Of a stretch of DNA of 64,000 nucleotides, positions 58,588-64,000 are shown in pieces; position 1 is the stretch's first letter, and each line of letters starts with the position of its first letter. A program made the position numbers and the translations under genes. The stretch lies in the NCBI GenBank assembly GCA_030425425.1, contig JAUIAO010000006.1:115188-179187 (forward strand), in the 5' to 3' direction. Origin of the DNA: Bacteroidia bacterium (GTDB lineage: Bacteria; Bacteroidota; Bacteroidia; Cytophagales; Cyclobacteriaceae). The notes below the pieces were generated by a model. It saw only the letters and a program-made list of their open reading frames with translations, had not been told where the DNA came from and ran no database searches.

Positions 58588-60267
58588 TCATCTCTCAAAT
58601 CCCTGATAGCTCACCCAATCAAAATCTGCATAATCTTTGGTTTTAGAACCATTAGAGGAGGCATAAACTCCCAAATAAGCACCTGTATATTTTTGGCTGA
58701 GAATATGATTTGATTTAGTTTGAAGGAATTGATAAAATTTTGATCCATCAAAAGAATATTCAAACGAATAGCTCTGATATTCGGACTGTATGCGAAAAGT
58801 GATTTCACCGTCAAAATTGGAAACAATGCCTTTCTTGAGCACTTTAGGTTTTAGACCTGGCTCGGCAAGTGTCAATTGAATAAACCACTCATTTCTCAGT
58901 CTGATCATTGTGAAAGTGAAATAATTATTATCTTTTTGAAAAAGGCTGATCCCAGCTTCTGATTTATTGGATTTTGGCTTAAAAGCCATTTTAGCCGAAT
59001 ATTCAAAATCAGTCTCTGTCTGACGGAAACCCATTAAACTGGCTCTACCTCGTTCCTGAATGACTTCAGGATTGGTGTACAACCTCAATTGACCTTTTGA
59101 TTTTTCGAGTGAATAAACTTTTGCGAGAGGAACACGCCGAAAATTCCATTTAAGGTTCAATTCATCACTATCAAAATTGTCAAAGAAAGATAAATCTCTA
59201 TGCTGAGATGTATTGTCAAATGGCACGGGTGTATTGCGCTCAACCTTGCCTGTCTGCGGTGCTACTACCGGCCAAAGGTATTTAGTCTCTTTCCACCAAA
59301 ATGGTTCTCGCTCCCATGTTACTGGCACTAAATGTGTTTCGCGCCCCATATTCGAGCTATGGCCTTCATCACCTCTTATGCCCAGCGCCACCATATACCA
59401 TCTCCCATCATTTAGCTCTACCAAATCCGCATGACCCGTACTATGCACCCAATTGTCGTATGAAAGATGCCTTGTAGTCAAAATCGGATTTCTATCGTTG
59501 GCAGCAAATGGACCTGTAATCGAATCACTAACCGCAATCATCACGGCATGATTGAAACTAGTGCCTCCCTCAGCTACCATCAGGTAATATCGATTGTCTT
59601 TTTTGTACATATGAGGCCCCTCGACCCATACACCACCACATGCACCACGCCACAGATAATGCCGTTTCCCCTCCAATTTCCAGTTTTCAATATCAATCTC
59701 CTGCAACCAAATCTCACCTTCTCCATCAAAATTTGGATTTTCCGGAGAATGAGTACCCACGTACCAAACTTTATCATTATCGAAGAAAATGTCCGGATCT
59801 ATGCCCGGAGCACCTTCCAATACATGAGGTGCTGACCAAGGACCTCCGGGATCTGTGGCAGTGATGATAAAGTTTACAAAATTAGTGGTTTGATCTGCTT
59901 CATGGTAATAAACATTCGTAGTAATGATATAAAACACTCCGTTATGATACCGAATAGTAGGGGCATGAATGCCACCATCAGATTGCACATCTACGAGATT
60001 CACTTCATTGTCACACTGGTCATGGCGATAAAGTCCATATCCGATTAGTTCCCAATTGATCAAGTCTTTGCTTCTGTGAATCGGAAGGCCAGGGAAATAC
60101 TCAAAAGAAGAGTTGACAATATAGAAAGTGTCCCCAACTTTGCAAATAGAAGGGTCTGGGTATCCACCCGGAATGATTGGATTCGTAAAAGTACTTTGCT
60201 GAGCAAACAGTTTAAATGATGTAATGAGCAGAAAAGTAACAATTAGAATTGTCTTGTTTTTAAACAT
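58588..60267 (-). CDS. GH43 family glycoside hydrolase
   Basis: 559 aa; GGYPDPSICKVGDTFYIVNSSFEYFPGLPIHRSKDLINWELIG. Confidence 0.93.
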   Translation of the reverse strand: MFKNKTILIVTFLLITSFKLFAQQSTFTNPIIPGGYPDPSICKVGDTFYIVNSSFEYFPGLPIHRSKDLINWELIGYGLYRHDQCDNEVNLVDVQSDGGIHAPTIRYHNGVFYIITTNVYYHEADQTTNFVNFIITATDPGGPWSAPHVLEGAPGIDPDIFFDNDKVWYVGTHSPENPNFDGEGEIWLQEIDIENWKLEGKRHYLWRGACGGVWVEGPHMYKKDNRYYLMVAEGGTSFNHAVMIAVSDSITGPFAANDRNPILTTRHLSYDNWVHSTGHADLVELNDGRWYMVALGIRGDEGHSSNMGRETHLVPVTWEREPFWWKETKYLWPVVAPQTGKVERNTPVPFDNTSQHRDLSFFDNFDSDELNLKWNFRRVPLAKVYSLEKSKGQLRLYTNPEVIQERGRASLMGFRQTETDFEYSAKMAFKPKSNKSEAGISLFQKDNNYFTFTMIRLRNEWFIQLTLAEPGLKPKVLKKGIVSNFDGEITFRIQSEYQSYSFEYSFDGSKFYQFLQTKSNHILSQKYTGAYLGVYASSNGSKTKDYADFDWVSYQGFER

Positions 60268-60608
60268 TTTGAGGTGCGTCTATAACAGATGCAAAATAAT
60301 GAATCCTTTAATATACTAACCCGAGGTAGATCAATCAAGTAGCTAACGGAGTTTGCTTTGCGAACATAATGGCTCTCGACCCAGATGGCGGGGGAATAAA
60401 ACCCAGTGATGTGATTTACACGGGATATGGATATTTCCGCTTCCTTAAACTTTATTAGCGGGTTTCACCATCGAACATTCTTAGGCCCTCTTCGTCTCAA
60501 TTAGTGACCGTCTTTATCGCCACTTGGTAAATTAATCTAATACCAAAGTACTTTCCTCAACGTTTAGTACATATTTTGAAGGATACAAGCCCTGGCTGTA
60601 GTTTCATT

Positions 60609-60638
60609 ACAAGTTTGTTAAGACACAAAACTTGGCTT
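60609..60638 (-). repeat. Copy 2 of repeated dyad element upstream of GH43 gene
   Basis: acaagtttgttaagacacaaaacttggctt. Confidence 0.7.
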
Positions 60639-60646
60639 GGAATTAT

Positions 60647-61036
60647 CTAACTCCTGAAATACGCTTTCATGGGTGTGAAATAGTGATCAACCCAGCCTTT
60701 CTTGTACTGTGTCTGTCCTTCTGGGATATTAGTGTGCTGAAGACAAAATTCGGTACCATCCGGCAACTCTTTAAGCTTTATGCTTAATATAGAATCCGCA
60801 TCCGCCTCATCAAACTCAGACGTTCGCCAGGATTGCACAATTTTCTGATTGGGAACAAGCTCCAAATTCTTTCCCCAGATGTAACCATCCCATGTAGAAA
60901 ATGAATCCCCTTCTCGTTCAGAGCATTCAGCCTCTCCTCCAGTCATCTGACCATGTACATCTCCATCCAACCAAGCCGCGTAAAGCTCTGTCGGTGAAAC
61001 CCTAAAGATTTCTGTTAATTCAAATGACTCTTTCAT
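60647..61036 (-). CDS. SRPBCC/AHSA1-like domain protein
   Basis: 129 aa; FRVSPTELYAAWLDGDVHGQMTGGEAECS...GYIWGKNLELVPNQKIVQSWRTSEF. Confidence 0.88.
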   Translation of the reverse strand: MKESFELTEIFRVSPTELYAAWLDGDVHGQMTGGEAECSEREGDSFSTWDGYIWGKNLELVPNQKIVQSWRTSEFDEADADSILSIKLKELPDGTEFCLQHTNIPEGQTQYKKGWVDHYFTPMKAYFRS

Positions 61037-61051
61037 TGAATAAATATATCA

Positions 61052-61080
61052 TAAAAAAAGGGCCCCTTTCGGAGCCCTTT
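61052..61080 (-). terminator. Intrinsic terminator of SSS symporter gene
   Basis: aaaaaaagggcccctttcggagcccttt. Confidence 0.75.
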
Positions 61081-61108
61081 GAATATTTAGCCAACACACT
61101 AGTGTGTA

Positions 61109-62992
61109 TTACATCCAGAAGTATGCGTAAAGCGCAACAATAATCACTACGATCCCCATTGCCCCTATCAGGAATGTGCCATCCGTTTTGAACAGCTCTG
61201 GCTGATAATGATATGCCTTTGGATCTTGTGTCTCCGATGTTGCATTGGTCTGGAAAATGATTCCCAGGAACGCCATCAAGAATACCATCATGAAAATAGA
61301 ATGGAACCCGATATCTCTCAGGCTCATGCCAAACAAGTCTGTTCCAAACAATAATCCAAGTACCAACGAAAGTGCAGACAATCCGAAGAAAATAGCTGCA
61401 GACTTTTTCAATCCTTTTTTCACCTGATCAGTCATCTCTTCAGCTTTGGTCTGATGAGAATCAGTAAGTGTAAGTACCACAGCGATGGTAATCAATACCA
61501 TACACACATACCCCATTCTAATAATGAATGGCAGGTCTGGAAGCATAATTTTCATAATAATACCAGCTGGTAATGTGGCGATAGTGGTCCATAGCGCTGA
61601 TCTGTAAGTAGCTCTTTTCCACAGAATACCCATACCAAACACCACTACCACACCCGGATAAATGAATCCTGTGTATTCCTGAATGTACTGGAATGCCTGA
61701 TCTAGTCCTCCTAGCAATGGTTTCGCAGAGATTACAGCGATTACCAACGCTACAAATGCCGTGATACGACCAATTGAAACCAATTGCTTTTGAGTGGCAT
61801 TTGGATTGATCATTTCTTTGTAAATATCAAGGGTAAAGATGGTAGAAGTAGAGTTCAGCATAGAAGCCAATGAAGATACTACAGCTGCGATCAGTGCAGC
61901 AAACGCCAAACCTCTAATTCCAACGGGAGCGAAGTTTCTCAACAACCAAGGATAAGCCTGATCGGCTTTATCAATTGTTCCCTGAAGTCCTTCTAATGAA
62001 TGTGAAAGATCAGGATGGTTGAACATCACATAAGCTGTGATACCAGGAACAACCACAATGATTGGAATCAAAATCTTTAAATATCCAGCGAAGATCAAAC
62101 CTCTCTTAGCTTCCTGTAAGTTCTTAGCAGCAAGACCTTTCTGAATGATATACTGGTTGAATCCCCAGTAACCAAGGTTTGTCAACCACATTGCACCAAA
62201 TATCACCGCCAAACCTGGCAGATCAATGAAAGGATCTTTCACTCCACCAGCTCCATCAGGAATAGTAGAAACTCCTTCTTTCAGGATCATGCTAAAGTGT
62301 AGATCTGAAGGAACCTCTCTTACTTTGTTCAATACGATCATGAATCCTTCTACAGCTCCGCCACCGTCACCAGCTACCGCTGAAAGGGCGAAGAAAGCAG
62401 TGATCAATCCACCACCTACAAGGAACACTACCTGAATCACATCTGTCCATGCTACGGCTTTCAAACCACCATAGATTGAGTAAATACCAGCAAAAATCAA
62501 CAATCCTGGTACGCCATAAGCTACAGGCCATCCAAGAATTTCTTCCATTGCCAATGCTCCCAACCATGCCACTGAAGTAAGGTTAACGAAGATGTAAACG
62601 AGCAACCAGAAGAATGAGAAGAAGAAACTCACACCTTTACCATATCGTTCCTTTGCAAACTGAGGCATGGTGTATATTTTCTTTTCGATCATCTGAGGAA
62701 GCAAAAACTTCGCAACCAAAATCAATGTTACTGCAGCTAACCACTCATAAGCTGCAATCCCGATTCCTAAAGCGAAACCAGAGCCGGACATTCCCATGAA
62801 GTGCTCAGCCGAAATATTGGCTGCAATCAGTGATGCACCAATGGCCCACCATGAAAGTGTGTTACCCGCAAGGAAGTAATCGTTTGCCGTCTTTTCCTCA
62901 CCCTTCTTATCACGAGATATAAAAAGCCCCATGAAAAGGATGATCACACAGTAAACCGCAAAAACGATGTAGTCAAGTGTTTGAAAACCCAT
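61109..62992 (-). CDS. Sodium/solute symporter (SSS/SGLT family)
   Basis: 627 aa; NDYFLAGNTLSWWAIGASLIAANISAEHFMGMSGSGFALGI. Confidence 0.95.
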   Translation of the reverse strand: MGFQTLDYIVFAVYCVIILFMGLFISRDKKGEEKTANDYFLAGNTLSWWAIGASLIAANISAEHFMGMSGSGFALGIGIAAYEWLAAVTLILVAKFLLPQMIEKKIYTMPQFAKERYGKGVSFFFSFFWLLVYIFVNLTSVAWLGALAMEEILGWPVAYGVPGLLIFAGIYSIYGGLKAVAWTDVIQVVFLVGGGLITAFFALSAVAGDGGGAVEGFMIVLNKVREVPSDLHFSMILKEGVSTIPDGAGGVKDPFIDLPGLAVIFGAMWLTNLGYWGFNQYIIQKGLAAKNLQEAKRGLIFAGYLKILIPIIVVVPGITAYVMFNHPDLSHSLEGLQGTIDKADQAYPWLLRNFAPVGIRGLAFAALIAAVVSSLASMLNSTSTIFTLDIYKEMINPNATQKQLVSIGRITAFVALVIAVISAKPLLGGLDQAFQYIQEYTGFIYPGVVVVFGMGILWKRATYRSALWTTIATLPAGIIMKIMLPDLPFIIRMGYVCMVLITIAVVLTLTDSHQTKAEEMTDQVKKGLKKSAAIFFGLSALSLVLGLLFGTDLFGMSLRDIGFHSIFMMVFLMAFLGIIFQTNATSETQDPKAYHYQPELFKTDGTFLIGAMGIVVIIVALYAYFWM

Positions 62993-63084
62993 TATAATTT
63001 ATTTAAAGGTTGATATTAATTTAAGGGAAAGCCTCTCGCTTTCACAAGAGGCCGAATTTAAAACCTAAATTTTACTATTCAAGA

Positions 63085-63741
63085 TTATTTGTTGCCTTTG
63101 GCATAATCAGCGAGGAATTTTTCCAATCCACTGTCTGTCAATGGGTGCTTCAATAGACCTGTGATTACATTCAATGGGCAGGTCACTACATCAGCACCGA
63201 TCTCTGCGCATTTGATCAAGTGCATGGTATGTCTTACTGATGCTGCCAATACTTCAGTTTCATAACCATAGTTGTCATAAATCTGAGCAATCTGATCGAT
63301 CAACTCTAATCCATCAAAACTGATATCATCCAGTCTACCGATGAAAGGCGATACATAGCTAGCTCCAGCCTTAGCCGCCAAAAGCGCCTGACCAGCACTG
63401 AATACCAATGTGCAGTTTGTTCTGATTCCTTCCTCGGTAAAAGTTTTGATAGCCTTCACACCATCTTTGATCATTGGCACTTTCACTACGATTTTATCGT
63501 CGATAGCCGCCAATTTCTTACCTTCCTCTACCATCTCAGCATAAGTTGTAGAGATTACTTCCGCACTTACATTGTCATCTACGATTTCGCAAATTTTCTT
63601 GTAGTGTGCCAGAATGTTTTCAGTTCCAGTGATTCCTTCTTTTGCCATCAACGAAGGATTGGTAGTTACACCATCCAAAACGCCTAAATCATAAGCTTCT
63701 TTGATGTCATCCAGATTGGCCGTGTCAATAAAGAATTTCAT
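63085..63741 (-). CDS. fsa: Fructose-6-phosphate aldolase / small transaldolase
   Basis: 218 aa; [45 protein letters not shown]. Confidence 0.94.
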   Translation of the reverse strand: MKFFIDTANLDDIKEAYDLGVLDGVTTNPSLMAKEGITGTENILAHYKKICEIVDDNVSAEVISTTYAEMVEEGKKLAAIDDKIVVKVPMIKDGVKAIKTFTEEGIRTNCTLVFSAGQALLAAKAGASYVSPFIGRLDDISFDGLELIDQIAQIYDNYGYETEVLAASVRHTMHLIKCAEIGADVVTCPLNVITGLLKHPLTDSGLEKFLADYAKGNK

Positions 63742-63808
63742 AGTATTATATTTTCCGATTTAAAGGTATGATTTTTTACGTAATTTTTACGTTTATTATT
63801 TTTATTAA

Positions 63809-63839
63809 AAAAAGTACCTTCAATAAAGAAGGTACTTTT
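63809..63839 (-). terminator. Intrinsic terminator of transketolase gene
   Basis: aaaagtaccttcaataaagaaggtactttt. Confidence 0.8.
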
Positions 63840-63850
63840 CGATATTTTCA

Positions 63851-64000
63851 TTATTTCCCGAGGAATTTTTTAACCTCCTCATAAACTTGATTTCCAGTAT
63901 ATCCGAATTTCTCATCCAGTACTCCTGCCGGAGCTGAATATCCGAAATGCTCCAATCCTGAAACCATTCCATTCGCTCCTACGAGACCTGAAAGTGTTAC
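63851..64000 (-). CDS. Transketolase, C-terminal 49 aa (truncated by window edge)
   Basis: Minus-strand frame VTLSGLVGANGMVSGLEHFGYSAPAGVLDEKFGYTGNQVYEEVKKFLGK*. Confidence 0.85.
   Translation of the reverse strand, partial: VTLSGLVGANGMVSGLEHFGYSAPAGVLDEKFGYTGNQVYEEVKKFLGK

Noticed and set aside
60300-60600. Possible gene remnant between GH43 and SRPBCC genes (short frame MALDPDGGGIKPSDVIYTGYGYFRFLKLY*)
   Set aside because: Only 29 codons, no recognisable family, cannot be distinguished from chance.

Overview
The window is a 64 kb chromosomal segment of a Bacteroidota bacterium, probably Cytophagales-like, judged from gldC, T9SS C-terminal sorting domains and a TAnnTTTG promoter element. 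Most of it is ordinary core genome: ychF, aconitases, M16 peptidases, ribF/truB/uppP/ftsX, hppA, folE/queD. The right third (about 48-64 kb) is a rhamnogalacturonan/pectin-type catabolic region with two PL11-like lyases, a DUF1593 protein, GH78, GH43, an SSS symporter, transaldolase and the 3' end of transketolase. No tRNA, rRNA, IS element or CRISPR array was recognised. The extreme left edge holds a truncated, GTG-initiated ORF on the minus strand (1-515), absent from the ORF track, that reads as a Cas6 endoribonuclease, so a CRISPR-Cas locus probably lies just outside the window. The best candidate for an undescribed system is a compact five-gene cassette at 20688-23773: small profilin/roadblock-like protein, SpoIIE/PP2C phosphatase, Roadblock/LC7-like protein, orphan ABC-type ATPase lacking a canonical LSGGQ signature, and a dual-specificity phosphatase. 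It lies next to a ferredoxin / FNR-like / truncated-globin / Zn-ribbon fusion protein. Other candidates are a structured leader upstream of cysH, a hairpin-rich 500-bp intergenic region at 47.2-47.7 kb, and a repeated dyad element upstream of two glycosidase genes. Family calls are from motif recognition by eye; no database search was run.
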